A stretch of DNA of 64,000 nucleotides from Collybia mongolica (taxonomy: Eukaryota; Basidiomycota; Agaricomycetes; Agaricales; Clitocybaceae), in assembly GCA_013420905.1 (NCBI GenBank), contig JAAXNY010000005.1, positions 2,170,001 through 2,234,000 on the forward strand. The letters are read 5' to 3'. The position numbers were made by a program, and so were the translations under genes. Under the pieces are notes generated by a model. The model did no database searches, was not told where the DNA came from, and saw only the letters and a program-made list of their open reading frames with translations. Each line of letters opens with the position of its first letter. The stretch's first letter is position 1. Of the stretch, positions 35,004 to 47,262 are shown in pieces.

Positions 35004-35378
35004 TCACTGTGGTGAATATTGAAGAATGTGGCACAGAGAAGCACTAGCCCCCCCACGTTCCGAGAAGCTTTTTTTCGGATTGGAATCATTGACCTCGTCG
35101 ATCACCAGACGTGATAAATGGAAATCACACTTCGTCTTGTGCGCGTCACGAATCGCAAGATACAAACAATGCCACAACTCCCCCCTTTCAAGTCCCGTAC
35201 TCATACCATTCCTCCTCCTTAGTCCCGAGCATGCGGACAGAAACGCAAGATCCGGCTTGGCGACACGTTCGTGCAGAACTTGGGACTCGGTCAGCTGCTC
35301 GTCAGCAGGTATTAGGTGGCTATTGGACGGTCCCGCGCGATCAGACGCGCCATGGTAGGCAAACTGGACGACGCCCAT
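35004..35378 (-). pseudogene. relic of a CHAT-domain (caspase-like) protein
   Basis: The minus strand reads VVQFAYHGASDRAGPSNSHL, then ADEQLTESQVLHERVAKPDLAFLSAC. This matches the heart of CHAT domains: the catalytic His in F-A-x-H-G (codon 35352-35354) and the catalytic Cys in LAFLSAC (codon 35229-35231). The usual next block (TATGD, then DE-x-x-HLAAGM and VIATMW) is absent. The reading runs into unrelated residues and stops. I found no N-terminal TPR or helical part upstream. Intact CHAT proteins are common in Agaricomycete genomes and are linked to peptidase or cell-death roles by homology. I call it a broken copy. Confidence 0.6.
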
Positions 35379-38300
35379 GGAAAGCTATTCCAAGACTTGT
35401 GTCAACATCCGCAGAAGGGTCCCATGTATTGATGTCAATGCTGATACGATGAAATTTTTTTTTGCCTCCCCGTCTACCGATGGATGCATTCCCACACCTG
35501 GGGTCCCCGGGTAGTGATAGATATTGGCCTCGTGCCTTACGATTCAGGCACTTTGGGGGCTTCACTCGTGTACAAAGGCTAGCCCGTACAGGTTCGGTAA
35601 GTACGGAAATTGGGACTGATTCACTACTGTCCTCGGTGAACCCACCCGTCGGATACGAGAGGCACTCCATCTCCATGATTTGCAGAATATCCCAATTCAT
35701 TAAACACGGACACAACTGCGCTCCTCAGTGTTGCCAGAGAAGCGCACACATCCTCTGGGGTCTGGAAAGGTCTTCAAAGAACGCAGTACTTTTGTCCCAT
35801 TTCGGCTATCTTATTGGTTTATTCAATATGATTGAACTTCTCAAGGGGCGATTTGTGCGACATCTACACGATAGAGTGATGGCTGCATCAGTTCCGGTAA
35901 TACTGTTTGTACTATCGACGGCGAGACGATTTTCCAATGCTACTCCCATCAGGTCGTCTGACCCCGGAGAAGGGGCATATTTTTATGACTTGGAAGCAGA
36001 CAGGTTATTTCCAGCGGTCGCTCCATCTCCGCCATCGCTTCTCGGCACCTCTCGCCGTCATACAGCTCGGAATTTTGATGCGAGGGCCTCAAATCCATAG
36101 CCTCCATTTCCACATACAGAGTATTGCACACCCGATACAGGTCTGATGATATTCACAACCTTCGCCGTGCGAAAATTCGCGCCGTTTGTCGAGCCCAATT
36201 GCCTGCCATCGTACCAGGACCAAACTCAGGCAGAAGAAGAGAACGAGAAGCATATTTTCCCGCTTGTGATCCTGCAAGTGTAGCATCCCTAGCCATTCCC
36301 GTAAATGCAGCCAACCCATTCTGCTGGCCACCCCTTCCGACCAATCGAGGTCCAGGTCGGAGTACTAGGAGCATAACCTTTTCAAGTACACTGCGGCTTC
36401 TTGCACATCAATATAAATACTGTCCGGCATTCCATACAGCGGTCTTATGGTTTTGCTATGTGACAACTTTACAGCTGTATACACCCTTATGCATTGTAGA
36501 ACTTTGAGGGTTTTTTCTGCCTTGACTGCTAAGACTAAGACGATCTAATATTGTGCAAGGGAAAGATAACCCTGATCTGAGCGGTAAGCAAGGGCGCGGC
36601 TGATAGCCTTCCACTCAATTTGTCCCCCAGGTCATCTACCGCCGTCATGTTTATACCTCAGGAACAGGATACGGCACAAAGCGATGATAAACGTGAAATC
36701 ACAATCTCGCTTCTCTGGAATAGTTCCACAATGCAAGAACCCGTCAAGGTCTTTACATGAAGCTGTACAGACTTACCTCGAAACCAGTGACTCACTGAAG
36801 TGGTTTCCTCTACGCGCTTTGTGGAAATTACCGATATCCCGCTGTTTCTCTGATATGATATCCTGAGTCTGTTGTTTTCTCAAAGCTTTTGGATCGCCTC
36901 GGACATGTCATCAAGGGGTTCCTAGTTCTCTTGCATTTTTCTTCCCCGATCAAACTTGATGATTGATTGAGCATTAGTTGCTCTGACTGTGTTGTGTCAT
37001 AGTGTTGGAAGCCTTTCCGATAGCTCTCAATATCACTCGGAGTTGATTTGCCGCATGATTAAGACAGAATGATTTAGTATTGAAGCTATGCCCTTGAAGT
37101 TCGGGTTGACAAACGTGATAGTCCGAGTCTTCTCAGCCAAAGCGATGTAACAATTCAAACGTTTGACACGCTGTTAGGTTTCTCGTTATCAGGGCTGTTG
37201 CCGAAACAAAAAAGATGGATGCTCAAATCTGGGGACGGGATTAGTACAGATGAATGAGGAGTCGGCATGTTCCACCGAGTCAACAACTCCCTCCAGACCT
37301 TCCTGGGATTTCGTTTTCATGAACCATTCCCGAAGAGGCTGAATGTAGCCCAGGGAAGGCTGAGTAAAGGCGTACTGCATAATGTGGACTTCGGCGGTGT
37401 ACGGCACAATCCTATGATAGCTCGACCATTATCTGATCCGTGAACTTTCCTTAAGTGGTGTCCTCGAAGCCTGCGTGAGCGGTTTCTGAGACCTTGCCTG
37501 ATTCAACATGAGCGGTGCTGTTTGTTTCATGCGTTCCTCCGTCGTCCCTGGCTGGACAGTATTAAAGCTGTTTCAATAAACGTAAAATCGACCATCGACA
37601 CAGCCATAAACTATTCTTGTAGGCCTTTATAAAATCCATTGTTCCGTGGCGATATTGCCCTAAAATCCAGATCCATGGAAAGGCCATGAGCATTCCTGAG
37701 AAGAGAAGACGTAGTTAGGAAATATAGGCACGTTATTTATAATTACTTCATCTGATGCCGATGATCTTGGAGAGGCTGATTCGTATAAATCAGCGAATTT
37801 AGTATGGGTGGGGAATTGGCGGAGTGGCTAAAAAGGGGTATAGGTCGGTGATGAGTAACAAGTGCGAGGAATGACCATATGGAAAGGGGATGACGTGACT
37901 TGGTTGAAATGCTGTATAACGGCAGATCAGAAACACAGGCGCCAGAATGCAGCCAAATGCTATTTTTACCGTCGAGATCTTGGGAATTAAATGTTGTATG
38001 TAGAAAGTAGGAAACAACCGAGGTGCGTCCAGAACAACTCGGGCCCGGGTATGTTTTGCTCACCACCCGTTTACTTTATAATTCCATGACCACGACCTGT
38101 GTAGGATATAAACTCTCGGGCATGCCTGAAAGATTACTCAGCCATGGTATGCGCAAAGAAACTGCTCACGGTTGTCAGGCCCTGTACCTTTGCTGGCTCT
38201 TCATGGAAGGTCTTGGCTCGTCGGACTTCGAGAGTATGTATTGATCATGAGCGTTACCAGTTCGGTGGTTCTCAGCACCAGCAAGCGTTTTGGACAGGCG

Positions 38301-40507
38301 TCGTTTATCCTGGGAAGCCGGCGGTGGGAAAATTTGCAAGTGTAGTTGAAAAGTAAGCTCAGAAGTTGTACCTTCCTGGCTCAAAATGACTCAAGGTTCC
38401 GTCAAAGAAACTTGAACATAAACTCGCACGGGAGGAAATCTTAATCGAACGGTGGGCGATGGACATCACAATCCTTGTGAGTTAATTAGCGTGATAAGCT
38501 TTAACAAAGTTTGATAATAGCCAACCTTTCTTGGGCGTCGGGTTGCATATCATTAAATTTATGTCGGCACGGATGAGCAGTTGTTACACCCATTTGTATT
38601 TGAAGGACGGAAACCATCGCGTGGGTTCGAAAAAAGGGCTTGTATCGAACACCATTAAAAGCACCACATCGTAAGAACCGATACAATAAAAGGCAAGGGC
38701 TAGGGAACTCATTCAATTCACTAAAAGTAGAGCTGGAAAGAGCCTAGAAGAGTATGTGTGGCATTGAAGTCGACGTCGTGAACTTGAGCTCAAAGTCTAG
38801 GGAAAACAAGGTTGGTATTTCCGTTCGTCGGATACAAGGTCCATGTGATACAAAGTCATAGAAGCCGTTGACAGACGTCGTTTACCCTGCAAGTTGGCGA
38901 AGGCCATCGCGTTTATTTCATGATATAGGTTGGATCCGTAGAAACCCCGCTTGGACTACTAGGTATCACTGTTTTTTGATGTTTTCCCTACCGGAATAGC
39001 CCAGTATCCGGTACGTTGGAGAGTCCAGTAAGCGGCACGTACGCTCGAGATGTTTACAACATATACCATAAGATGAGCCTTGATCTGCACACCACAGTGA
39101 GGGTTGTGATCAGGCATGCCAAGGTGGTCCGTGCGTTGAAAGCTTAGTATAAGAGCAAAAGTCAAACAGATGAACAAGTCATACTTACCTTGATGGCATA
39201 GGCTCCTTCAGCTACCTGAGTTTATGGGCCGTGGAGATCCTCCATAGCACGGCGACCTTGTCCATACAGAGGGTGTCCGCGGTTTGTATGGGCTTCGGCT
39301 CATGCACCGTCTTAATATTTTCCTGTCCCGCTTTCGCCACTCTGGCTGGGTGGGCCTTTTTTTTTTTTGTTCCCGAGGAGATCCTAACCCTAACCTTAGG
39401 CTCCCACAAGAATATTATATTCAGAATGTTTTATCTGAATTATCAAAATAAACTTAGTTTTCCGCGGACATTGTAATGTCACACCATCGATTGAGTTGAA
39501 AACAAATCAAAATGCAGAATACAGATCTGACATGTTCTCTCAGAAGGGTTCTGTATATAGACGCAATGTAGCTGTCAGTATGATGCTGGCATGGCTTTAC
39601 AGCTTGATGGATTGACTGACGATATTTACGAAATCTCTCCCTGATTCCGATGAGGCTTCCATCCGCCACCGATCATCGTTCACCGGTTGGTATCTGATGC
39701 ATAGCCGGTGTGGAAAACACTCAATTTGATACAGCATTCCTTCCTACTGATGGAATGGGTTGCCCAGGTAGTGCTAGACAATCCAGACCGCGATATCTTG
39801 TGAACCGCAATCACGTGATGACATATGATCCAAGGACAGAACGTCAATGGTGTAGCCATCATGTTTTGAAGCTGTGATCATACACGACTGACGGTATGGT
39901 TGTAATGTATAGGTGACATGACCCAGACTGTTGATAGATAGTCAAAGAACACGATTTTTAAAGATTTAGGCACAGTAGAACACTGACAGTTCGAGCTGGA
40001 GTTTTAAACTGCTTGGGCCTTCGTTTAAAGGCCGGGAAGCGACAGAAGCCTGGGGTTCAAGAAGTATGTACTTCGTCAACCTCGTTGAAACCTGACGCCA
40101 CAAAGATGGTGGCTGTGCAGGGAAGCATACATGTCATCGGTGGCAGTAGGTTCTATGACCTTTACACGGATGCTCTTTAGGTCGGAATAATAGATAGCCT
40201 GAGCACGATGTTTGAGAGGCTATTCGGGACCGCTCTAATGTCTGTTGGAGTAACTGTATTTTTTGCTTGTGAATTATCCCCTTGAATGAGTTAGTGAGGG
40301 TCAAGTGATGAGAGGTTTACGTGAATCATTGAGAGTAATCTACTGTGAGCCTGGTTTAAATGGTCCGACCGTGGTCGGAAACAGCTAATCAATGGGACAT
40401 TACGGGGAGCATTCGTTATTTTCCTGCGTACATGAAAAATGTCACCCGATATGACTTCTGCCTATTTTTGTTATGGAATCTAAACATACCATTCCTGGGG
40501 AGCCTAC
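35379..40507. other. gene-poor 5.1-kb stretch
   Basis: No chain of exons with family motifs was found. ORFs of 60-212 codons on both strands (for example 35462-36100 plus) look random. A related pair of short segments, CAGRCGTCGTTTAYCCTG, occurs at about 38298 and 38872. A possible gene start (MFIPQEQDTAQSDDKREIT) lies at 36646 but leads nowhere clear. A (T)10 run is followed by CCTAACCCTAACC at 39383-39395. Confidence 0.35.
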
Positions 40508-41025
40508 ATGCATGGAAGGTTTCCGTATTTGTTCAATCATCCAATAGCCTGGTTCCCGCAAATCCGAGGCCTCCCATCAGATGTCGGAAACAAGCAGGAA
40601 GCGGATTTGAAACACACCAGATTCCCAGAGGTGGAGGTTCATGTACTTGATTTTGTGTTCCCCGCCAACTGCCACAATCTATTCTGTGTTACTGTATCTG
40701 CTAAAAACGACACCCCCGGGTCTAACTGTAGATAGCTTCGCAATATCAGCGCTCAGATGCCTATTATCATGGGGCTTCATTATGACGAGAGACTGGTGCC
40801 CGTGTTCGTGTGCTCGTCCTATATGGCAGGTGTGTCGCTGATCGGCAGTGCAATCCACATGCAAAGGTCTTGATTACTGATGCAAGTGGTGCCCCCGAGC
40901 TCATGGGACCTTGTAACAGGTTCCTTTCAAAACTACCCATGTTCTTTGTGGGGATATCGCAGGCTGTCGATGTCGAGATAATCTTTCCTGATGTGATCAT
41001 AACTGAATCGACACTCAAACGATGA
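40508..41025 (+). other. coding-like stretch of unknown family, probably a relic
   Basis: The first 150 bases read FPYLFNHPIAWFPQIRGLPSD and HTRFPEVEVHVLDFVFPANC, which look like real protein (Pro/aromatic-rich, no stops). After a stop near 40733, another frame gives MPIIMGLHYDERLVPVFV, and a third gives DASGAPELMGPCNRF. No splice sites join them cleanly. I do not recognise the family. It may be a decayed gene or a poorly resolved one. Confidence 0.3.
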
Positions 41026-41250
41026 CATCTCATCGGAAGATCCAACAATTTCTGATCTTCCTTCGAGAAGCAGTGAACAACCGCGGCACCCTGCGGCAGA
41101 AGAGATCTGATTTGCCGCAGAATGAGAAACGACATAGCGTCAATACAAGCGGCTTGAATATTCGGGAAACAAAACTTCCCAGGTGATGGGTATCAGAGGG
41201 TATCTCCGGAATACAATAGAGTGTCGAAGGCTCTGTGACTGATTGGCAGG

Positions 41251-41809
41251 TCAAGCAATGGCGAATGCTATGCATATACATATAAGAGTGTCCTGCGCGA
41301 ACCGAACGGTCAGTAGCGGTTTATGCATGGGGTAGAAAGACCCCACATTAGAGTACATTTCCTGAGCGACGACGTCTGTGTCTTCCCAATGCAAACTTAG
41401 GTCGGCCCTACCGAATGATGGGCCTTGGTATCGGTGGCACGAAACCCCGAACAGAGATAACGCACCTTCCACCCTGTCCTAAGTTTTCGTTTATTTGCGT
41501 GAACACTATATATTTGCTGCGGTGGTGTGTCATCATTTAGTGGGTAGCGAGGTCACGATTCCAAGGTCTTACTCACAAACCCCGAGGTTGGATCTCAACC
41601 ATTCGCTCCTTGACCCGTGCGCCGATTTCATGGATCCATCCCTTGACGCGTTCCCGCTCCCTTTGGTCAGGCCAGGAATTTTTCTGGAGGGTAGACGGCA
41701 GGAGTTTTTTCATGTATGCTTTGAGGAGCTCGGAATCGAACTTTGGTCGTGGAGAAGCAGCATCGGAGCGGGATGGGGGCGGAGAACGTAAGCCAGACGT
41801 GCTTGCCAT
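41251..41809 (-). CDS. Tctex1/DYNLT-type dynein light chain
   Basis: Three exons: the first starts MASTSGLRSPPPSRSD and contains FDSELLKAYMKKLLPSTLQ and VKGWIHEIGARVKERMVEI. The junction GGT-TT/C gives GFKYIVFTQINENLGQGG, then RADLSLHWEDTDVVAQEMYSN, and the last exon DTLICICIAFAIA. This is the whole Tctex1 fold: two N-terminal helices and the strand with QINENLGQGGR, W-x-x-x-D and a hydrophobic last strand. These light chains bind the dynein intermediate chain. The Ser/Pro-rich N-terminal extension of 20 residues is short. Divergent from the PEX11-like gene over 194 bp. Confidence 0.9.
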
Positions 41810-42003
41810 GAACTGATGTTGTTGAAGTACAATGCGATTGTAAATGAACTGGAAGAAAGGAGGGGAAGGGGAGTCGAGATCGTCTGCTACAACGAGGACG
41901 CGCTGAGTTTGTTTTGTTTGGGCTATTATTTATAGCCGACCACGTGTATCATCAACTTGTGCGACGGTTTCTTGCAAATTCATAGCTGTGGCGAGCGTCA
42001 GAC

Positions 42004-43408
42004 TTGGCTTCTCACTCGCTGATGTCCTCTATATCGTTCCCAGCTGAGCAGCAGCCCAATTCAGGACATGAAGGACAATTCTATCCTTCTTTTGATGCAA
42101 GCTCATCATTTCAGATGAACCCACTGTCGTCGCATCCACCCCGCACGCCGCGAACATCAGTAATATCTTCAAACTCAACGCATCTGTATGGGTCAAGCAT
42201 ATATGAGACGAAGGACGAGACAGAGGAGGCAATTCGCGCAGATGAGGATGAGGAGTTGAACGAAGAGCCGGAGGAAAAGGCCAAGGTAGCGGAAACTCGT
42301 ATTAGAAAAGAGGAGATTTGGAGGGAGATGTTCCTCACAAGCAATGGAAGAGACAAGGCATTTGTACGTTTCCTTTTCAACTTTCTCTCTGCCTGGATCA
42401 TCAGAGTCTGTCTATTTCAGAAACTTGTGCAATATTCCATACGGCTCTACATTCTTTTCCACACCTCCTTGACGGCTAGTCGAGTGTTCAGGAGACCAAC
42501 GCGTCCACCATGGGAGCTGGGTATGATAAAACGGCTCGAATCAACGGCTTCTGGTTTCTCCTTCACCAGGTATCTCGCATCTACCTCAACCACATGTTTC
42601 CCAGCTAACATGCAAGCCTCGCAGGAAAATGTTACTCTTATTCAATTGGCTGGGTCCCCTAACGGCTATCATGGCCCAGCAATCAGTACCTTATTCTGCG
42701 GAGGTGACCGTGGAGACCTCGAAGAAGACAACTAGACCGTTCCTACATACTGTGCTATACGCCCCACCACCAGTTTTACTAGAAATGGTGCATGCCGCAG
42801 CTGACGATATTGCAACCTTTTCTAGAATGGGGTTGCTTGGTAAGAAGACTGGGGAGCGTGCGGGACGATTTGCCGATTGGTGTTGGCTTCTTTCGACGTT
42901 AGTAGGCCTCGTTGAGAATGGAGTTGAGCGGCAGATGATCGGAAACCTTCAACACGAGGGTATGCTTCGTATGATTTGGCAAGTATGTCCTCTAATTTCC
43001 TTTGGACAGTTGAGTCTCGACTGTACTCTGATTCCATGACTGGGGCGACCTCAAAATCGAAACCCAAAAACTCAAAGCTCGACGAAAAGGAGCTCTCGAG
43101 ACTACAAAAACAAGATTACTGGTTGCAAGTTTCCCGGGCAAAGCTTGCCATGGATCTTATATTTGTTTGTGCGTATCTTGTCTTTTGCCTGCCTTGCACA
43201 TCACTTACATCACCCCCCTAGCTTACGAGATATTTAGGATCAAGCGGGCAAAACGGTCAATACAAACAATAAGTGGACTAATTGCTGCCATCCTGAGGTA
43301 TGTTTATCCTTTTTTGAAGTTAGCCAGATTCTCATAGGTCCTAGCTCTGCAAAACTATATGACCGGCACAAAAGTACACTTCTGAAAAACCTCAGCCTAA
43401 CGATGTAA
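42004..43408 (+). CDS. PEX11-family peroxisomal membrane protein
   Basis: A hydrophilic 120-residue N-terminus rich in Ser and then Glu/Asp/Lys leads to SNGRDKAFKLVQYSIRLYILF, the conserved amphipathic PEX11 helix that tubulates membranes. Further parts are GFSFTRKMLLLFNWLGPLTAI, GKKTGERAGRFADWCWLLSTLVGLVE and QDYWLQVSRAKLAMDLIFVSYEIFRIKRAKRSIQTISGLIAAILS, as in the PEX11C branch. Last exon begins after TCCTAG and ends LLKNLSLTM. PEX11 proteins control peroxisome division and size. The start could also be Met at 42022. Confidence 0.83.
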
Positions 43409-43574
43409 ACACCTATTCATATATCTTACTATTTGATGTTATCAGTGCAGGGAGTCTTGTGTTTACCTCTTTATCAGTTTTATGTAGATATATAATATAT
43501 ACCCCTTCTGGGTTTGTTCCATAAACAGTCCTCGTGAGATGAATATCGTCAAAAACGCCAGCCCGGTATCCGAT

Positions 43575-44010
43575 TTACCACCACCAACGCCTCGATGGTT
43601 TGCCGTTCGGGCTGTCAGATATTGTGTGTGGTATTGACTCCTGACGCTGACTCATCTTCATTCGATTTTCATGTAGCAGCTCCACCTCCGCCTCGAGCAC
43701 CTTGACACGCGCCATGGCTTCTTCCATATGTTTTTCGTGCGACAATTTCACCTGAGTGAGTTGGAGGCCCTGCATGGAAGATCAGAGCAGATAGGTTATA
43801 TTGACGGTGAACGGAGTGGATAAATGAACGCACAAGGTATACAGCGGAGCCGAGAAGAAAAATGGGGATCATGGCTGGCACAACATCGGCGTACCATTGC
43901 GCATGTGCAGATTTCGGCGCACTAGGGCCGCCCTTGCTGTATGGGCGCCACTGGGCCCTCGGGCTGGATACCAGTCGCCGTGGGGCGAGACTACGTATGA
44001 CAGGAATCAT
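43575..44010 (-). CDS. small mitochondrial membrane protein, family unknown
   Basis: Starts MIPVIRSLAPRRLVSSPRAQW, an Arg-rich presequence, followed by one TM segment (VVPAMIPIFLLGSAVYLGL) and a C-terminal coiled coil (EEAMARVKVLEAEVELLHENR). One intron splits YL/GLQLTQVK. Presequence plus one TM and coiled coil suggests an inner-membrane assembly factor or complex subunit (inference). An upstream ATG in frame at 44052 would hide the presequence, so I prefer 44010. It ends in the aromatic tail SRRWWW. Confidence 0.62.
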
Positions 44011-44773
44011 ATGGCTGAAATCTGAATGTTTGGCTGCTTTTGGTCGGTGCAATACAGACTTGACAAATGATCAGCTGTTCAGTTGAGCGGGGATTTCCCG
44101 TCGAATAGTGGCTTGGGAGTTTTGCCGGCCAATCAGTGGTTGGACCGTATGCACTCTGGGGACGGTATATGTAGTATTTTGCTGGCCGTTGTTCGACAAG
44201 AATAAACAAATCACCGGGTGGCGGATGAGAGTTCGGATGCGGATTTCGGCTTTCAGCTATTGGGATTTATCAAGTTCGCCCAGCATCGAGAGATGAGTTT
44301 ATTGTTCCAAAAGTGTGATATGAGCATTGCCTTTTCAGCCCACAATCACCTTACCAGCCATAGTGACGAGCGCCCGTGTTTTGGGTTATCAACGTTGCCA
44401 TGGCCAGGCGATCGCGAGCGAGTAGTCTAATAGCGTCGTCAACGTACAGTAGGCTCCATAAAGTATATAGTACGCTAGAGCAAGCTGTAATCAAATGGGT
44501 ACACGTGTGTATTTTATTCGAGTGCATGTGGGTGTTGTGGTGTGGATATTTTTTCCTTGGGATGCGGTACTATGGTTGTGCGTAAGTAAAACTTGGCGTG
44601 GGACCGTGGGATGATTTTGCGATAGCCAAGGACGGACTTGTGGCTTTCCTTTAGCAGAGCCCGCTTTCTGTCCCTTCCGTCCCTCTGCCAGGTTCCTCTT
44701 CCTCCTTTTTCTTTCTCTCTTTATTCTCTCTCTCTCTCTCTCTCTTCGTAATATATCCTGGACTGGAATCCAA
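44011..44773. promoter_or_regulatory. divergent region with (CT)n tract
   Basis: 763 bp between two start codons. A (CT)11-type pyrimidine tract at about 44725-44746 lies shortly before the TVP38-like ATG, a usual feature of basidiomycete promoters near the transcription start. Confidence 0.45.
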
Positions 44774-46229
44774 ATGGAGCACCCTCGTCGTCCACTTTCT
44801 CTTAATCTCTCTTCGTCCTCTCCAGCTCGCCCTGTTTCCACGTCGCCATCTCCCCTCCATCGTCAGTCTCAGTCCCCGTTTCGCTATGTTCACTTCAATC
44901 AGGACACCGATGACCTCAATGAGAAAGCGACACCCCTTACTGAGTTTGTTGGAGAGAGGACCCGGCAACCCATTCCTGGCTCTTCTGCTCATCCGCACAA
45001 GTCCATATTTCCGACGAGTGTTACCTATCCAGACCCTCGTCACCAGTCCCGAACTACCCGACCGTATCTCGCCTCATCGTCCTCGCAGTCTCCATCGCCT
45101 TTCCTGCGACAACCAGCCCCGTTACTAGTGCCTAATAGGGTACCTTCCCAGACATCTACACCGTATACCCGCCCTCGCGGTTTGCGGATAGCCAATCTCA
45201 TAAGACCATGGATTCCATTAATACTTTATGCTTTAACAAGTCTCGCGTTTGTGGTTGCTATTGCGTTATACAGAAATGAAGTTTTTGCACGTGAGTTATG
45301 TTAGCCTGACTCGATCAAGGCAGCATCTTGACGCTAGGGTTCGATCAGGTCTTGACGAATTATCTCATTGGCTACAGAGCGATGAGCAATTTGGTCATGC
45401 AATCTTATTTTTCCTGATCTTCTTGACAACATTCCGTAAGTTCCTGTGTTTTTTTAAAAAAAAAAATCTCGACTGCCAGGTCCCGTTTCTCATCACCTTC
45501 TCTGCTATAGCGCCCGTCCCACTGTACTCTACGCTCATTACATTATCCGGTTATACTTTTGGCCTATGGACAGGCGCTATCATCTCTTATTTCGCAGCCC
45601 TCACGGGTGCGCTTACTGTATTTATCATTTCTCGAACATTCTTCCGCGACTGCATCTCGAGATGGCTCTCGTCCACTATCACTATCAAGCGCGTTGTCCG
45701 TGCCGTAGAAAAGCGCCCCAAGCTCCTCTTCCTCATCCGTTTAGCGCCGTACCCTTACAACGTGATGAACTGTCTCCTGGCCGCATCGCCAACGCTCACA
45801 CTGCGAACGTACACCGTCTGTACCGCACTGTCGCTCTTCAAAGTAATCATACACACCAGCATGGGGGCATCGATACATTCATTCAAGGACTACCACCTTG
45901 TTGATCCCAAGGAACCCGCCCAGCCGCATGAACACTCGCTCACGGAACTCTGGACTGTTTTTGGCATCGTGCTCTGCATCGCGATTCTTGTTTATCTGTC
46001 CGTCGTTGCACGCAAGGCGGTAGACGAAGAACTGGATGATGAGCCAGTTGCGTATGACACGGAAGAGACGATGGCGTTCCTTGCCCCTGCTGAGGAATCG
46101 AATGACCTCGAATCGGGTCGAGTGCGGTCCATGGGGGAGTCGCCGTTCCGAACCCACCATCATCTAATCCCCATCCAGCCACCAGGCGTCAACGCTGGGA
46201 GTGGGGGCGAGACAGGTGGGCGGTGGTGA
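44774..46229 (+). CDS. Tvp38/TMEM64-family (VTT-domain) membrane protein
   Basis: The first 150 residues are Ser/Pro-rich and cytosolic, then TM1 (WIPLILYALTSLAFVVAIAL). The VTT domain follows: FGHAILFFLIFLTTFPPFLITFSA, PVPLYSTLITLSGYTFGLWTGAIISYFAALTGALTVFIISR and LLFLIRLAPYPYNVMNCLLAAS, with the P-x-P and F-G-x-x-x-G motifs of the family. Then a last TM (VFGIVLCIAILVYLSVVA) and an acidic tail. Yeast Tvp38 is a Golgi/vesicle protein. Intron sizes about 60 nt; one intron has an A-run after TTTTTT. Ends SGGETGGRW. Confidence 0.85.
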
Positions 46230-47262
46230 GCCCTGAAGGTTTACTTTACAACACTTTTTTTTTTTTTCCTTCGCAGCCCCACATTAGCAAGGCCCCACTT
46301 GCATCCCAATTTTATCCTTTTTAAATAGCGCACTTCCCCCCGTTGATCCCGATCTTTACTTTATCCGTATGCTTGCTTATCTTTGGACGCTGTCTTGTAC
46401 TACATATATATACAACTGGAACTGGAATAAAGCCTCCATGAGGAGGGGTGATCATTCATCAACATCGACATTTGCAGCTAGTACAGATGAAGGTACCTCC
46501 GTGTTTTATGTTTTAGTGGGTGAATAGACGGACCGAATGTGACCCTGGAGGGCACAAGGCCGCTGGGGTTGAAGTAAATTTGGGTTTAGACCCAGATGGG
46601 CGGGGAAATCAGCAGACACAAACTCGGGCGACGTCACCGATTCGCTCAGTTTGTTCTTGCTTTCTGCTCATTTTTTTTTTGCTTCCGATCAGAAGGTTCT
46701 GTTGGCGAAATCTATTTTCGATCGATAAATAAAGAACCAAATATCGGAACACTAAAAATATCCTTTTCATCGACCAGGCCCAAAAAAAAGAACAAAGAAT
46801 AATAATTGTAATTTGGTATTGGGGGGGGGGGCGGGAGTCTAAGCGCTGCAATCACAGATGGTATCAAATGGTATGGGTGGGATATGTGGATGTGAATGGA
46901 GCCGGTCGAGGTATACAGAGACAGCAGGGGAATAACAACGCGTCCAAGGAGGGAGATAATAACAACAACAGGGCGTGTACAACACAGAACAAGACTGATT
47001 CCAAGATGAGTGGCAAGTGATCGAGTTTTGGAAAAAACGGACGATGGTATCCCTCCTGAGAGCAGTAGCAGACAATGTCCAATACAGGAGCGAAAAGCAG
47101 AGCGACGGAGGGGCAGTGCAGCAAAAAGGCAAGGGCTGAGAAACGGTAATGATTATAAAGATGGAACCCTCCAAGATGAATCGGTTCGTCTTTCGTCAAA
47201 AAAAAAAAAAAAAGGGATTTGGAAAAGCATCAAGAGTCCAGACGACGGCGAGTCCCGCTCCT
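46230..47262. other. 1-kb convergent intergenic region with homopolymers
   Basis: The region between two 3' ends contains T runs (about 46255-46268), a G11 run (46821-46831) and an A16 run (47198-47213). ORFs here have no family motif. Probably 3' UTRs and spacer. Confidence 0.4.

Noticed and set aside
35462..36100. 212-codon ORF on the plus strand
   Set aside because: No motif, odd composition, and antisense to the area of the CHAT relic; length alone is weak evidence.
39383..39395. Telomere-like CCTAACCCTAACC after a poly(T) run
   Set aside because: Only two units; flanks show no other telomeric or subtelomeric signs.
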